NCBI GenBank assembly: GCA_023512415.1
Contig: JAILZQ010000012.1
Coordinates: 1-34,054, forward strand
Direction of reading: 5' to 3'
Source of the DNA: Geminicoccaceae bacterium
GTDB taxonomy: Bacteria > Pseudomonadota > Alphaproteobacteria > Geminicoccales > Geminicoccaceae
Length of the DNA stretch: 34,054 nt
The position numbers were made by a program, and so were the translations under genes. The first letter of the stretch is position 1; the number at the start of each line of letters is the position of its first letter. Below the pieces are notes generated by a model. The model saw only the letters and a program-made list of their open reading frames with translations. It had not been told where the DNA came from and did no database searches. Of the stretch, positions 1 to 9,234 are shown one piece after another.

Positions 1-214
1 CGGCGTTTGTGCCCACCGTCGTGCCGTGGACGAGCGCGTCGATCGGCACGCCGCGCGCGAGCCAGGGTTCGAGGCCCTCGAGGAAGCCCGAGGCCTCGCG
101 GCCGCGCGTGCTCGGCACCTTGGCGGTTTCGATCCGACCGTTCGCCTCGTCGAGGAAGACGAAGTCGGTGAAGGTGCCGCCGACGTCGACGCCGATCGTC
201 CAGCCGCCGCTCAC
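1..214 (-). CDS. hyuA: Hydantoinase/oxoprolinase subunit A, N-terminal part (gene runs off the window)
   Basis: Only the first 71 codons are inside the window. From a GTG at 214 the translation opens with a short polar stretch and then GVDVGGTFTDFVFLDE, the phosphate-binding motif of the ASKHA-type ATPase domain of HyuA/5-oxoprolinase, followed further on by the conserved LVHGTTVGTNA segment. HyuA works with HyuB in ATP-dependent hydrolysis of cyclic amides such as N-methylhydantoin or 5-oxoproline; related pairs are carboxylases of acetone or acetophenone. The GTG overlaps the hyuB stop in a GTGA junction, so translation is probably coupled. Family membership is clear; the substrate is not readable. 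Confidence 0.9.
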   Translation of the reverse strand, partial: MSGGWTIGVDVGGTFTDFVFLDEANGRIETAKVPSTRGREASGFLEGLEPWLARGVPIDALVHGTTVGTNA

Positions 215-1938
215 CGGCCGCCTCCCGCGTCCGTGCCGGCTCGCGAGTCGAACGTCGACGAGACCTCGCACACCCGCGTGCCGTAGGCGCGCTCGGCCCC
301 CTCGACGGTGAGATAGCCCAGGGCGAGGTCGCGCGCGATCGCCGCCTCGGGCCGCTCGCGCGGATCGCCGTAGCCGCCGCCACCCGGGGTCTCGAGCCGC
401 AAACGGTCGCCCCGGCGGATCCGGATGCCCGTGAGCTTGGAGCGGCTTCCGGGCTCGACCCGACCGTCGGCGCGCAGCACGGCGAAGCGGGTGGTGGCAC
501 CGGGACCGCCGCCCGCCACACCGGGTGGCCCCGTCCGGCCGCGATCGCCGAACAGGAAGACCTCGGCCTCCTCGACCAGGAGTTCGAGTTCGTAGATCGC
601 GCCGAGCCCGCCCCGGTGCCGACCCGGCCCGCCGCTGTCGGGGCGCAGCGCCCATTGCGTGAAGATCACGGGATAAGCCGCCTCCAGGATCTCCACGGGC
701 GGGATGGTCGCGGTCGAGATCGGCGCGTTGCCGTGGTCGAGCCCGTCGCCGAGCGGATGGCCGCCGTGGCCCCCGCCGAAGAAGGTGAACATCACCCACC
801 GCCGGCCGTCCGGTCGATGCCCGGAGACCGAAAGCGCGTTGATCGTGCCGTAGGCGCAGCCGTTGCTCCGCTCCGGTGCGGCCTGGGCGAGGGTCGTGAA
901 GACGAGGTCGATCAGCCGCAGCACCGTCTCGGTGTAGCCGCCCACCGGTCGAGGCGGCCGGGCATCGAGGATCGACCCCTCGGGGATCACGAAGTCGATC
1001 GGCTCGAGCACGCCCGCATTGGCCGGGACCTCGCGGAAGACGTGCTTCAAGGCGACGTAGCAGCCGGCGATCGTGGTCGCCCGGGAAATGTTGAGCGGGC
1101 CTCGGCAGGCGGGGGCCGTACCCGTGAAGTCGAAGCGGAGCCGCTCGCCCTCGACGCCGAGCGTGAGGGTGATCGGGAGCGGCGCGTCGTCGATGCCGTC
1201 GCCATCGAGCACGTCCGTGGCCGACCAGCGACCGTCCGGGAGTTCGCGGATGTGGGCGCGCAAGAGGTCGGCGGCACGCCGGCGCAGCTCGAGGAAGGCG
1301 GTCTCGACGGTGGTCGTGCCGTAGGCATCGAGCAACTCGTGGAGCCGTCGCTCGCCGAGCTCGAGGGCCGCGAGTTGGGCCTCGAGATCGCCCTCGAGGG
1401 CGATCGGCAGCCGGCTGTTGGCGGCCAAGAGCTCGACGATCTCGCGGCGGAGACCGCCGCCCTCGACGAGCCGCAGCGGCGGGACGAGGAAGCCCTCCTG
1501 GAAACATTCGCTGGCCGAGGGGTTGTAGTTGCCGGGCACGGCGCCGCCCACATCGTGCCAGTGGGCGACCGAGGCGAGCCAGCAGAAGAGCCGTCCGTCG
1601 CGGAAGAACGGCCGGACCAGCTTGAAGTCGGAGAGGTGCGTGCCGCCCTCGTACGGATCGTTGAAGACGAACACGTCCCCTTCCCTGGGCCCTCCCTCTT
1701 TCGCGACCCGGTCGATCACCGCCTTCACGGCGAACGCCATGGCTGCCACGAAGATCGGCAGTCCGGACTTGCCCTGGACGAGGGTCGCGCCGGTCGTGGC
1801 GTCGTAAAGGCCGTGCGCCGCGTCGTGTGCCTCGGCGATGATCGGGTTGAAGGCGCTGCGGAAGAGGAGCGCGTCCATCTCGTCGGCGATCTGCTCGAGC
1901 CGCCCCTGGAGGACGGCCAGCGTCACGGGGTCGAGCAT
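211..1938 (-). CDS. hyuB: Hydantoinase/oxoprolinase subunit B
   Basis: A 575-residue protein starting MLDPVTLAVLQGRLEQI, the usual opening of the HyuB family, and continuing with the conserved EMDALLFRSAFNPII, FVFNDPYEGGTHLSDF and PGGGGYGDPRERP (C-terminal) segments. Length and end points match the family, so the gene is intact. HyuB is the partner of HyuA in ATP-dependent opening of cyclic amide rings or in ketone carboxylation. It overlaps the upstream lyase gene by 16 bases and its stop overlaps the hyuA start, placing it firmly in the long minus-strand operon. The reading frame continues open far upstream of the chosen ATG, but only from this ATG does the sequence resemble the family. Substrate unknown; the neighbouring dehydratase and lyase suggest that its product is a carboxylic acid processed further. 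Confidence 0.93.
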   Translation of the reverse strand: MLDPVTLAVLQGRLEQIADEMDALLFRSAFNPIIAEAHDAAHGLYDATTGATLVQGKSGLPIFVAAMAFAVKAVIDRVAKEGGPREGDVFVFNDPYEGGTHLSDFKLVRPFFRDGRLFCWLASVAHWHDVGGAVPGNYNPSASECFQEGFLVPPLRLVEGGGLRREIVELLAANSRLPIALEGDLEAQLAALELGERRLHELLDAYGTTTVETAFLELRRRAADLLRAHIRELPDGRWSATDVLDGDGIDDAPLPITLTLGVEGERLRFDFTGTAPACRGPLNISRATTIAGCYVALKHVFREVPANAGVLEPIDFVIPEGSILDARPPRPVGGYTETVLRLIDLVFTTLAQAAPERSNGCAYGTINALSVSGHRPDGRRWVMFTFFGGGHGGHPLGDGLDHGNAPISTATIPPVEILEAAYPVIFTQWALRPDSGGPGRHRGGLGAIYELELLVEEAEVFLFGDRGRTGPPGVAGGGPGATTRFAVLRADGRVEPGSRSKLTGIRIRRGDRLRLETPGGGGYGDPRERPEAAIARDLALGYLTVEGAERAYGTRVCEVSSTFDSRAGTDAGGGR

Positions 1939-2816
1939 CGATCGCCCTCTCCGCTCTCGGGGTCGTACCGTCGCGCACGCGCGAGCAGCGCCTCGGTCCC
2001 CAAGAGCGCGTTGAGGCCCGGGAAATCGAGCATGCGCTCGCGGAAGGGAGCGGTCGTGCCGTGCGCCTCGAGGCACCGGAAGAACTCTTGGGCGGTCTTG
2101 GCGAGGGCACGGACGAGCCCGCCCGGGAAGATCACGACCGCGTAGCCGAGTGTTTCGAGCGCCGCGGCATCGAGCGCGGGTGTGCTGCCGCCTTCGACGA
2201 TGTTGGCCACGAGCGGCGGACCGCCGGCGAGCCGCTGCGGCACGGCGGCGAGCTCGTCGAGCGAGCGTGGGGCTTCGACGAAGAGGAGATCGGCACCGGC
2301 TTCGGCGTAGGCGCGCGCCCGCTCGAGCGCGCGTTCGAAGCCTTCGACGGCGATCGCGTCGGTGCGCGCCACGATCAAGAACTCGGGGCTCTTCCGCGCA
2401 TCCAGCGCGGCGCGGATCTTGCCGACCATCTCGGCCGTCGAGATGAGGCTCTTGCCGGCGAGGTGGCCGCACCGTTTGGGCGTCACCTGATCCTCGATCT
2501 GGACGGCGGAAGCACCCGTGCGCTCGAGCAACCGGATCGTACGCTGAACGTTGAGCGCGTTGCCGAAGCCCGTGTCCGCGTCGACCAGGATCGGGAGTTC
2601 GGTCCGCTCGCGGATCCGGGCGAGCGCGTCCACGAGCTCGCTCTGCGTGACGAGCCCCACGTCGGGCAAGCCGAGCCGTGTGTAGGCGAGGCTCGCGCCC
2701 GAGAGATAGAGCGCTTCGAAGCCCGCGGCCTCGGCGAGGGCCGCCGAGAGCCCGTCGAACACGCCGGGGGCGAGCAGGATCGGCCGACGTCGCAGACGCG
2801 CGGCAAGCCCGCTCAT
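1923..2816 (-). CDS. Isocitrate lyase/PEP mutase superfamily C-C lyase (methylisocitrate or 2,3-dimethylmalate lyase-like)
   Basis: A 297-residue single-domain (beta/alpha)8 enzyme of the isocitrate lyase/PEP mutase superfamily. Visible features are the N-terminal PGVFDGLSA, the YLSGASLAYTRLGLPD substrate loop, the Mg-binding DADTGFGN (79-86) and the flexible active-site loop PKRCGH with Cys116. This Cys loop marks the C-C lyases (2-methylisocitrate lyase, 2,3-dimethylmalate lyase, oxaloacetate hydrolase or decarboxylase) rather than the phosphonate mutases. Such lyases make a retro-aldol cut of a 2-hydroxy acid, giving pyruvate or glyoxylate plus a second acid. The ATG overlaps the stop of the LeuD-like gene (ATGA), and the gene overlaps hyuB by 16 bases. 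Pairing with a LeuCD-type hydro-lyase is the arrangement known for dimethylmalate dehydratase and lyase in nicotinate fermentation. There is no methylcitrate synthase gene in view, so prpB is not the preferred name. Confidence 0.88.
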   Translation of the reverse strand: MSGLAARLRRRPILLAPGVFDGLSAALAEAAGFEALYLSGASLAYTRLGLPDVGLVTQSELVDALARIRERTELPILVDADTGFGNALNVQRTIRLLERTGASAVQIEDQVTPKRCGHLAGKSLISTAEMVGKIRAALDARKSPEFLIVARTDAIAVEGFERALERARAYAEAGADLLFVEAPRSLDELAAVPQRLAGGPPLVANIVEGGSTPALDAAALETLGYAVVIFPGGLVRALAKTAQEFFRCLEAHGTTAPFRERMLDFPGLNALLGTEALLARARRYDPESGEGDRCSTP

Positions 2817-3328
2817 CGGGCACCCTCCGCCCGCCTCGCCGCGAGCCGCCGCTCGAGCCAGGGCACGATGCCGCCGCTTTCGACCATCTCGAGGAGGTGC
2901 CCCGGGATCGGCCGGCAGGCGAAGCTGCGTCCGGAGGCGAGGTGGACGAGCCGGCCCGCGCGCGGGTCGAGGCGGACGCGATCGAAGCGTGCGATCCCGT
3001 CCCATTCGGGGCAGACCACGGCGAGGAGGCCGAGATTGAGCGCGTTCCGGTAGAAGATCCCGGCGAAGGAGCGGGCGACGACGGCCCGGATGCCGAGGAC
3101 GGAAAGGGCTTGTGCCGCCTGCTCGCGCGAGGAGCCCGTCCCGAAATTGCGGCCGGCCAGAAGGATGTCGCCGGGCCGTACGCTGCGCGCGAAGTCGGGG
3201 TCGAGGGCTTCGAGGCAGTGCCGGGCGAGCTCCTCGATCGGGCCCTTCATGTAGGCTCCGGGGGCGAGCAGATCGGTGTCGACGTCGTCGCCCACGAGGA
3301 AAGCGCGCCCCTCGAGCTCAGCCGACAC
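2813..3328 (-). CDS. LeuD/DmdB-like hydro-lyase small subunit
   Basis: A 171-residue swivelling-domain subunit of the aconitase superfamily. It carries the N-terminal VGDDVDTDLLAPG motif and the substrate-binding loop GRNFGTGSSREQA (59-71). Its length fits the short type (archaeal LeuD, homoaconitase, dimethylmalate dehydratase small subunits of about 165 residues) rather than the roughly 200-residue bacterial LeuD. The start chosen is the GTG at 3328, which lies inside the end of the large-subunit gene (11-base overlap) and gives the expected N-terminus. It should pair with the product of the gene just upstream to form a heteromeric dehydratase/isomerase. Which acid it acts on cannot be read from the sequence; the adjacent C-C lyase makes a catabolic rather than a leucine-biosynthetic role more likely. 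Confidence 0.88.
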   Translation of the reverse strand: MSAELEGRAFLVGDDVDTDLLAPGAYMKGPIEELARHCLEALDPDFARSVRPGDILLAGRNFGTGSSREQAAQALSVLGIRAVVARSFAGIFYRNALNLGLLAVVCPEWDGIARFDRVRLDPRAGRLVHLASGRSFACRPIPGHLLEMVESGGIVPWLERRLAARRAEGAR

Positions 3329-4637
3329 GGGCCGCCTCCTCGCCGATCGGCTCCGGTTCCCGCCGTTCGGCGAGCAAGGGCCGCGGATCGGCGATCCGGC
3401 CCGCGACCGCACTCGCCGCGACGGTGAGCGGAGAAGCGAGGTAGACGCGCGAACTCGGCGCCCCCATGCGGCCTTTGAAGTTGCGCGCGGTCGAGGCGAT
3501 GCAAACCTCGCCTTCGGCCAAGACGCCGGCGCCGTAGCCGGCGCATGCCCCGCAACCCGAGGGCAGCATGATCGCACCCGCCTCGGTGAGCGTGGCGAGC
3601 GTGCCGTCGGCCGCCGCCTCGCGCCACACCCGGGCCGAAGCCGGCGCGACGAGGAGCCGGGTTCCGGCCGCCACTTTCCGCCCGCGCAGGACCGAAGCGG
3701 CCATGCGGAGATCGACGAGCTTCGCACCCGTGCAGGCGCCGATGTAGGCCTGGTCGATCGGCACGGGCTCGACCTCGTCGACCGGTGCCGCGTTGGCCGG
3801 ACCGTGCGGTGCCGCGACCTGCGGGGCGAGGCGGTCGAGCTCGAGGCGGAGGGTGGCCGCGACCGGCGCGTCGGGGTCGCTCCGCCAGCGCGTGAGTTCG
3901 GCCTCGCCGAGCGACACGCCCGCCCGCTCGAGCCAGGCGAGGGTGCGACGGTCCGGTGGGACGAGGCCCGTGATCCCACCGAGCTCGGCCGCCATGTTGG
4001 CGAGCGTCATCCGCTCCTCCATCGCGAAGCCCGCGAGCCCCTCGCCGCCATATTCGATCGCCCGGTAGCCGGCCCCGCCCAGCCCGATCATCCGGCAGAG
4101 GGCGAGCAGCACGTCCTTGGCCACGACCCCCGGGCCGGGACGGCCATCGAGGAGGATCCGCAGCGTCTCGGGGACCTCGAGCCAGATCTCGCCGGTGGCG
4201 AGGACGGCTGCCATCTCGCTCGCCCCGACCCCCATCGCGAACGCCGCGAACGCCCCCGCCGTGGGCGTGTGGCTGTCCCCGCCGACCACGAACATCCCGG
4301 GCCGGACGTGGCCGTGCTCGGCCAAAACGACGTGGCAGATGCCGAGCATGTCGTAATGCCGGGCGACGCCGTGGGCGCGCCCCCAGCGACGGGTGAGATC
4401 CAGGATCCGGGCACTTTCGGGGTCGACCGCCGGGACGTAGTGGTCGGAGACGAGCACGACCCGGCTCGGGTCCCACAAGCCGACGCCGAGCCGCTCGAGG
4501 ATCGGGGCGACCCGGCGCGGCCCGCCCGAGTCGTGCAGCATCGCGAGGTCGACCCGGCAGGTCACGAGCTCGCCCGGCTCGACCGAGGAGCGGCCCGCGG
4601 CGCGCGCGACGATTTTCTGCGCCAAGGTCTCGGCCAT
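3318..4637 (-). CDS. LeuC/DmdA-like Fe-S hydro-lyase large subunit
   Basis: A 439-residue aconitase-superfamily large subunit that binds a [4Fe-4S] cluster. The cluster ligands are visible as Cys302 in YIGACTGAK and Cys362/Cys365 in SGCGACAGYG; GGDSHTPTAG (119-128) is also conserved. The first ligand motif reads GACTGAK instead of the common G(S/T)CTNGR, a deviation from biosynthetic LeuC. The protein is shorter than typical bacterial LeuC (about 465 residues) and close to the homoaconitase/dimethylmalate dehydratase type. The ATG is four bases after the livF stop, and the small subunit overlaps its end. It would reversibly add water to, or remove it from, a branched dicarboxylic or tricarboxylic acid. 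Leucine-pathway isopropylmalate isomerase remains possible, but no leuB or leuA is nearby. Confidence 0.88.
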   Translation of the reverse strand: MAETLAQKIVARAAGRSSVEPGELVTCRVDLAMLHDSGGPRRVAPILERLGVGLWDPSRVVLVSDHYVPAVDPESARILDLTRRWGRAHGVARHYDMLGICHVVLAEHGHVRPGMFVVGGDSHTPTAGAFAAFAMGVGASEMAAVLATGEIWLEVPETLRILLDGRPGPGVVAKDVLLALCRMIGLGGAGYRAIEYGGEGLAGFAMEERMTLANMAAELGGITGLVPPDRRTLAWLERAGVSLGEAELTRWRSDPDAPVAATLRLELDRLAPQVAAPHGPANAAPVDEVEPVPIDQAYIGACTGAKLVDLRMAASVLRGRKVAAGTRLLVAPASARVWREAAADGTLATLTEAGAIMLPSGCGACAGYGAGVLAEGEVCIASTARNFKGRMGAPSSRVYLASPLTVAASAVAGRIADPRPLLAERREPEPIGEEAARVG

Positions 4638-4641
4638 CGGC

Positions 4642-5326
<685 letters not shown>

Positions 5327-5349
<23 letters not shown>

Positions 5350-6082
5350 GTTCGCGCTCCAGTCGCTCGGCCGCGCCGGGACCGAGATAGGCTTCGATCA
5401 CGGCCGGATCGCGGACTACCGCGGCGGGAGGCCCCGAGGCGACGATCCGCCCGCCCACGAGCACCCAGACCCGATCGGAAAGGCGCATCACCGCCTGCAT
5501 GACGTGCTCGATCAAGAGCACGGTGATCCCGTCCTCGCGCAGGCCGCGGATCACCGGCTCCATCTCGGCGATCTCGGCGGGGTTGAGGCCGGCCAGCACC
5601 TCGTCGAGGAGGAGGAGGCGCGGCTCGGTCGCGAGTGCCCGGGCGAGCTCGAGCCGCTTGCGCCCGGCGAGCGTGAGTTCGGCTGCGGGCCGCTCGAGCC
5701 GATCGGCGAGGTGGACCCGCTCGGCGACCCGGCCGGCGAGTGCGAGCGCCGCTGCCCGGCTGCGGTGGCGCAGGTGCGCGGCGACCGCGATGTTCTCGCG
5801 CACGGTGAGGCCGGCGAAGGGGCGGGTCACCTGGAAGGTGCGGACGAGCCCGAGGGCGCACAACCGCTCGGGAGGCATGCCCGTGACGTCTTGCCCGGCG
5901 AACCGGACGCGGCCGGCTTGCGGCCGGAGGAAGCCGGAGATCGCCGCGAACAGGGTCGTCTTGCCGGCGCCGTTGGGGCCGATCACGGCGGCGATCTCGC
6001 CGGGCTCGACCGTGAGCGCGACGTCGGCGAGGGCGGTCAGGCCGCCGAAGCGGACGGTGAGGCCCTCGACCTCGAGCAGCAT
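5327..6082 (-). CDS. livG: Branched-chain amino acid-type ABC transporter ATPase LivG
   Basis: A 251-residue ABC ATPase of the LivG type. Walker A is VIGPNGAGKTTLF, Q-loop region LVRTFQVTRPF, signature region LTLAGRKRLELARAL and Walker B LLLLDEVLAGLNP. The signature lacks the usual SGGQ; the L(A/T)xxxRKRLELARAL form is characteristic of a subgroup of HAAT ATPases, so this is not a sign of inactivation. The ATG at 6082 shares one base with the livM stop (TGATG), and the end overlaps livF. It energises uptake together with LivF; the cargo is probably an amide, amino acid or organic acid substrate of the downstream enzymes, by context only. Confidence 0.95.
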
Positions 6083-7041
6083 CAGCCGCTCACCCCCCGG
6101 GCGTCGAGGGCGCGGGGCCGGCCGAGGCCGATCATGCCGTCCGGGAAGAAGCGGACGATGAGCACGAGCACGATGCCGTAGGCCACGAGATTGGCGCCCG
6201 TGACACCGCCGGTGAGCGCCCGGGTCGCCTCGCCCAGGAGCTGGAGCACCGCGGCACCCAGGAGCGGTCCCCAGATCGAGCCCGTTCCTCCCACGATCGG
6301 CCCGAGCAAGGCCTCGACCGAGACCTGGGGGCCGAAGGCGATGTGCGGGTCGAGATAGAGGAAGAGTTGGGTGTAGAAGGCGCCCACCGCACCCGCGAGC
6401 CCGGCCGACCAGACGATCGCCTGCATCTTCACGGCGAAGGCGTCGACACCCAGGGCCCGGGCGGCTTCCTCGTTCTCGCGGACCGCGGCGAGCCGGGCCC
6501 CGAGCCGCGTATCGCGGATCCGTGCGGCGATCAGGAGACCCGCGGTGCAAAGGACGAGGGCGAACCAGTAATAGCCCGCCTTGTCCGTGAACTGCAGCCG
6601 GTCGAGGCCGGGGGCGAGGGGGAGGAGGAGGCCCACACCGGCTCCCGTGATCTCGAGGCTGTTGGCGAGGATGCGCGCCACTTCGGCGAAAGCCAGCGTG
6701 ACGAGGGCGAAGTAGGAGCCACGCAAGCGGAAGCGGAAGCTCGCGAAGCCGACGAGCGCCCCCATCGCGACCGCCGCGAGCACGGCAGTGGCGAAGCCGG
6801 TCCAGGCGTCGAGCCCGAGGCGGATCTGCAGGATCGCGGTCGCATAAGCGCCGGTCCCGAAGAACGCGGCGTGGCCGAAGGAGAACTGGCCGGCCATGCC
6901 GCCCAGGAGGTTCCAGGCCTGGCCCAACGTCGCGAGCATCAAGACCATGGTGGCGAGGTTGAGCACCGTGCCCGAGCCCGTGAGCCAAGGGAGCGGCAGG
7001 GCCAGCAGGGCGAAGAGGCCGATCGGCGCGAGCGGGCGCAT
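6082..7041 (-). CDS. livM: Branched-chain amino acid-type ABC transporter permease LivM
   Basis: A 319-residue integral membrane protein with about eight to ten hydrophobic segments and the LivM family pattern: an N-terminal helix, NLLGGMAGQFSFGHAAFFG near residues 45-65, and the cytoplasmic EAA-like loop RENEEAARALGVD, where LivM proteins contact the ATPases. It forms the translocation channel with LivH. The ATG lies six bases after the livH stop and the stop overlaps the livG start, fully within the operon. Length is normal for the family. Confidence 0.94.
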   Translation of the reverse strand: MRPLAPIGLFALLALPLPWLTGSGTVLNLATMVLMLATLGQAWNLLGGMAGQFSFGHAAFFGTGAYATAILQIRLGLDAWTGFATAVLAAVAMGALVGFASFRFRLRGSYFALVTLAFAEVARILANSLEITGAGVGLLLPLAPGLDRLQFTDKAGYYWFALVLCTAGLLIAARIRDTRLGARLAAVRENEEAARALGVDAFAVKMQAIVWSAGLAGAVGAFYTQLFLYLDPHIAFGPQVSVEALLGPIVGGTGSIWGPLLGAAVLQLLGEATRALTGGVTGANLVAYGIVLVLIVRFFPDGMIGLGRPRALDARGVSG

Positions 7042-7047
7042 CGCGAC

Positions 7048-7920
7048 TCAAACCGCTCGGCCGAAGAGGCCGGTGGGCCGGAGCAAGAGGGTCGCGATGA
7101 AGATCGCGAAGATGCCGATCTGGCCCAGGCTCTCGCCCAGGAACAGCCCGCCCAGGCTCTCGACCACGCCGATCAAAAGCCCGCCCCAGAACGCCCCCCA
7201 GAAGCTGCCCATCCCGCCGAGCACGACGATCGTGAAGGCGATCAGCACGAAGCCGTGTCCGACCTGCGGCGAGACGTAATAGGTCGGCAGGAGGAGACAG
7301 GCGGCGGCCCCGAGCGTGGCCGTGCCGATCGCGAAGGCGAGGGCGAAGACGTGCTCGACGTCGATCCCGACGAGCCGGGCGGCTTCGCGATCCTTGGCCA
7401 CGGCGCGGATCGCCCGGCCGAGATCGGTCGCGCGGACGAGAGCCCAGAGCAGCGCCACCGCGAGGAGGGCACCCGCGGCGGCCGCGAGCTTGGCTGCCGG
7501 CAGGAGTGCCGGCCCCACCGCGACCATCGCGAAGGCCCAGCCCGTCTCGATCGTCCGGGTGTCGGAGCGGAACAGGGCAACCGCCAGGTTCTCGAGGACG
7601 AGGGCGATGCCGAGCGTCACGAGCAGCACCGCCTCCTCCCGCCCCCGGCTCGCCTTCGCGACGACCCAACGGTGGAGGAGATAGCCGGCCGCACCGGCTG
7701 CCGGCACCAGGATCGGGATCGCCGCGTAAGGATCGAGCCCGAGGCGCTCGACCAGGAAGTAGACCCCGTAGAGTGCCGCCATCAACAACGCGCCGTGGGC
7801 GAAGTTGATGATGTGCAACACCCCGTAGACGAGGCTCAACCCGAGCGCCACGAGCGCGTAGACCGCGCCGTTGGCGAGGCCGTGGACGAGCGAGGCCGTG
7901 AGGATCGATGGTTCGAGCAT
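7048..7920 (-). CDS. livH: Branched-chain amino acid-type ABC transporter permease LivH
   Basis: A 290-residue inner-membrane permease of the LivH type. Conserved parts are LANGAVYALVALGLSLVYGVLHIINFAHG in pieces (GLSLVYGVLHIINFAHG near residues 27-43), the AVAKDREAARLVGIDV cytoplasmic loop and GGMGSFWGAFWGG near residues 235-250. It pairs with LivM to form the pore. It is separated from the binding-protein gene by 69 bases that contain a 12-bp stem-loop, the only real gap in this part of the operon, suggesting that the permease and the binding protein are expressed at different levels. Confidence 0.94.
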   Translation of the reverse strand: MLEPSILTASLVHGLANGAVYALVALGLSLVYGVLHIINFAHGALLMAALYGVYFLVERLGLDPYAAIPILVPAAGAAGYLLHRWVVAKASRGREEAVLLVTLGIALVLENLAVALFRSDTRTIETGWAFAMVAVGPALLPAAKLAAAAGALLAVALLWALVRATDLGRAIRAVAKDREAARLVGIDVEHVFALAFAIGTATLGAAACLLLPTYYVSPQVGHGFVLIAFTIVVLGGMGSFWGAFWGGLLIGVVESLGGLFLGESLGQIGIFAIFIATLLLRPTGLFGRAV

Positions 7921-7936
7921 CGGGGTCGGGGCGAGG

Positions 7937-7973
7937 GCGGCGACCGGCTGGAGGAGGGACCGCCGGTCGCCGC
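7937..7973 (-). other. Intercistronic 12-bp stem-loop between binding-protein and permease genes
   Basis: GCGGCGACCGGC at 7937-7948 is exactly complementary to 7962-7973 and leaves a 13-base loop. It begins 17 bases after the binding-protein stop, on the transcribed minus strand, with no T-tract behind it, so it is unlikely to be a full terminator. Stem-loops at this point in ABC operons are known to protect the 3' end of the binding-protein mRNA and allow its excess over the permease; that role is inferred here. Confidence 0.65.
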
Positions 7974-7989
7974 GCGCGAGCTCCGGGGG

Positions 7990-9234
7990 TCAGGCCCGGG
8001 GCATCGGGAAGACCGGCCGAGCCGAGGCGAACTCGGCCGGGAAGATCACCTCGATCGTGCCGTTCAGCACCTGGGTGTTGACCGGCCGCGCCCCCTCGTT
8101 CTGGCCGTTGACGAAACGGGTCGGGCCGTAGGGCATGAAATGGCCGTCCCACCGGCTCGTCGCGAGCGCCTCGACGATCCGCTCGCGGCTCGCCGAGCCG
8201 GCCCGTTCGAGTGCGTCGGCGAGGAGCCGCACCGCCTCGTGCGCCAAGAAGACCTCGTAGGTGTAGAAGAGACCCCTGGCTTCGACCTTGCGGCGCAGCT
8301 CGAGCGCCTCGGCCTTGCGCGGGTCGTACCAGTGGTTGCAGTCCATGATGTACGCGGCGTCGTCCGGGAACTCCTTGACGAACTTGAAGCTCGAGGCGGC
8401 CCCGCCGAGTACCGAATAGATCGCCTTGGGCCGGACCCCCTGCTGCCGCATGGTCCGGGCGAGCAGGACGTATTCGTTGTAGTAGTTGGCCGGGATGACG
8501 ATGTCCGGAGCCAGCGCCTTGAGCTTGAGGACGACGTTGGTGAAGTCTCGGGTCGGGTTGGCGTGCTTGGCGACCTCGACGACCTCGAACCCGCGCGCCG
8601 GCAGCTCCTTCTGCAAGAGCTGCGCGGTGCCGGTGCCGAACAGGCTCTCCTCGTGGACGATCGCCACCGTTCGGGCGGGTTTGCCGGCGGCGTCGTTGAG
8701 CGCCACGAGATTGTCGATCGCGATCTGCGCGATCAGCCCGTAGCCCGGGCAGAAGCGGAAGGTGTTGGCGAGCCCCCGCTGCACGATCTGATCGGAGACG
8801 CCGACGTCGACGATGTGGGGGATGCCGTAGCGCGCCGCACTCTGGGTCGTGGCCAGGCTGATCGCGCTCGAGAACGCGCCGATGATCGCGGCCACACCGG
8901 CCTCGTTCATCTTCTCGACTTCGGCCGCGCCGACCTCGGGCTTGGATTGCGCATCGCCGAGCACGGGCTCGAGCTTGGCGCCGCCGAGCGAACGGATCCC
9001 GCCCGCGGCGTTGATCGCCTCGATCGCCATGAGGGCGCCTTCGCGGCATTGCTGGCCCGAGAAGGCGAGGAAGCCGGTGACCGGATGCAACAGGCCGATC
9101 TTCACCGGCGCCGGCTGGGCCCGCAGCAGGGCCGGCGCGGCGAGCGCCGCGACGCCGCCTGCGGTACCCGCGAGCAGGTGGCGGCGCGACAAGGGCGAGG
9201 AACGCGGGTGGGAAACGGTCGCAATTCGGTTCAC
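7990..9234 (-). CDS. livK: Branched-chain amino acid-type ABC transporter substrate-binding protein, Tat signal
   Basis: A 414-residue periplasmic binding protein of the peripla_BP_6 (LivK/AmiC-like) family. The N-terminus has a twin-arginine signal, PLSRRHLLAGTAGG followed by a hydrophobic run and a likely cleavage site near LLRAQP. The mature part opens VKIGLLHPVTGFLAFSGQ, typical for the family, and continues with AINAAGGI, GAFSSAISLA and an IPANYYNEYVLLARTMR segment. The GTG at 9234 overlaps the stop of the regulator gene (GTGA) and gives the complete signal peptide; a longer in-frame start exists but lies within the regulator. It delivers the substrate to LivHMGF. tatA is encoded elsewhere in this window. 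The ligand is unknown. Confidence 0.93.
   Translation of the reverse strand: MNRIATVSHPRSSPLSRRHLLAGTAGGVAALAAPALLRAQPAPVKIGLLHPVTGFLAFSGQQCREGALMAIEAINAAGGIRSLGGAKLEPVLGDAQSKPEVGAAEVEKMNEAGVAAIIGAFSSAISLATTQSAARYGIPHIVDVGVSDQIVQRGLANTFRFCPGYGLIAQIAIDNLVALNDAAGKPARTVAIVHEESLFGTGTAQLLQKELPARGFEVVEVAKHANPTRDFTNVVLKLKALAPDIVIPANYYNEYVLLARTMRQQGVRPKAIYSVLGGAASSFKFVKEFPDDAAYIMDCNHWYDPRKAEALELRRKVEARGLFYTYEVFLAHEAVRLLADALERAGSASRERIVEALATSRWDGHFMPYGPTRFVNGQNEGARPVNTQVLNGTIEVIFPAEFASARPVFPMPRA

Noticed and set aside
616-2145. Long plus-strand open frame opposite hyuB
   Set aside because: Very GC-rich codon structure of the real gene on the other strand keeps this frame open; the translation is Arg/Glu/Gly-rich with no family resemblance.
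1923-2816. Calling the lyase prpB (methylisocitrate lyase)
   Set aside because: The active-site loop fits, but no methylcitrate synthase or PrpD/AcnD gene is present and the dehydratase partner is LeuCD-like, so a specific symbol would be over-reach.
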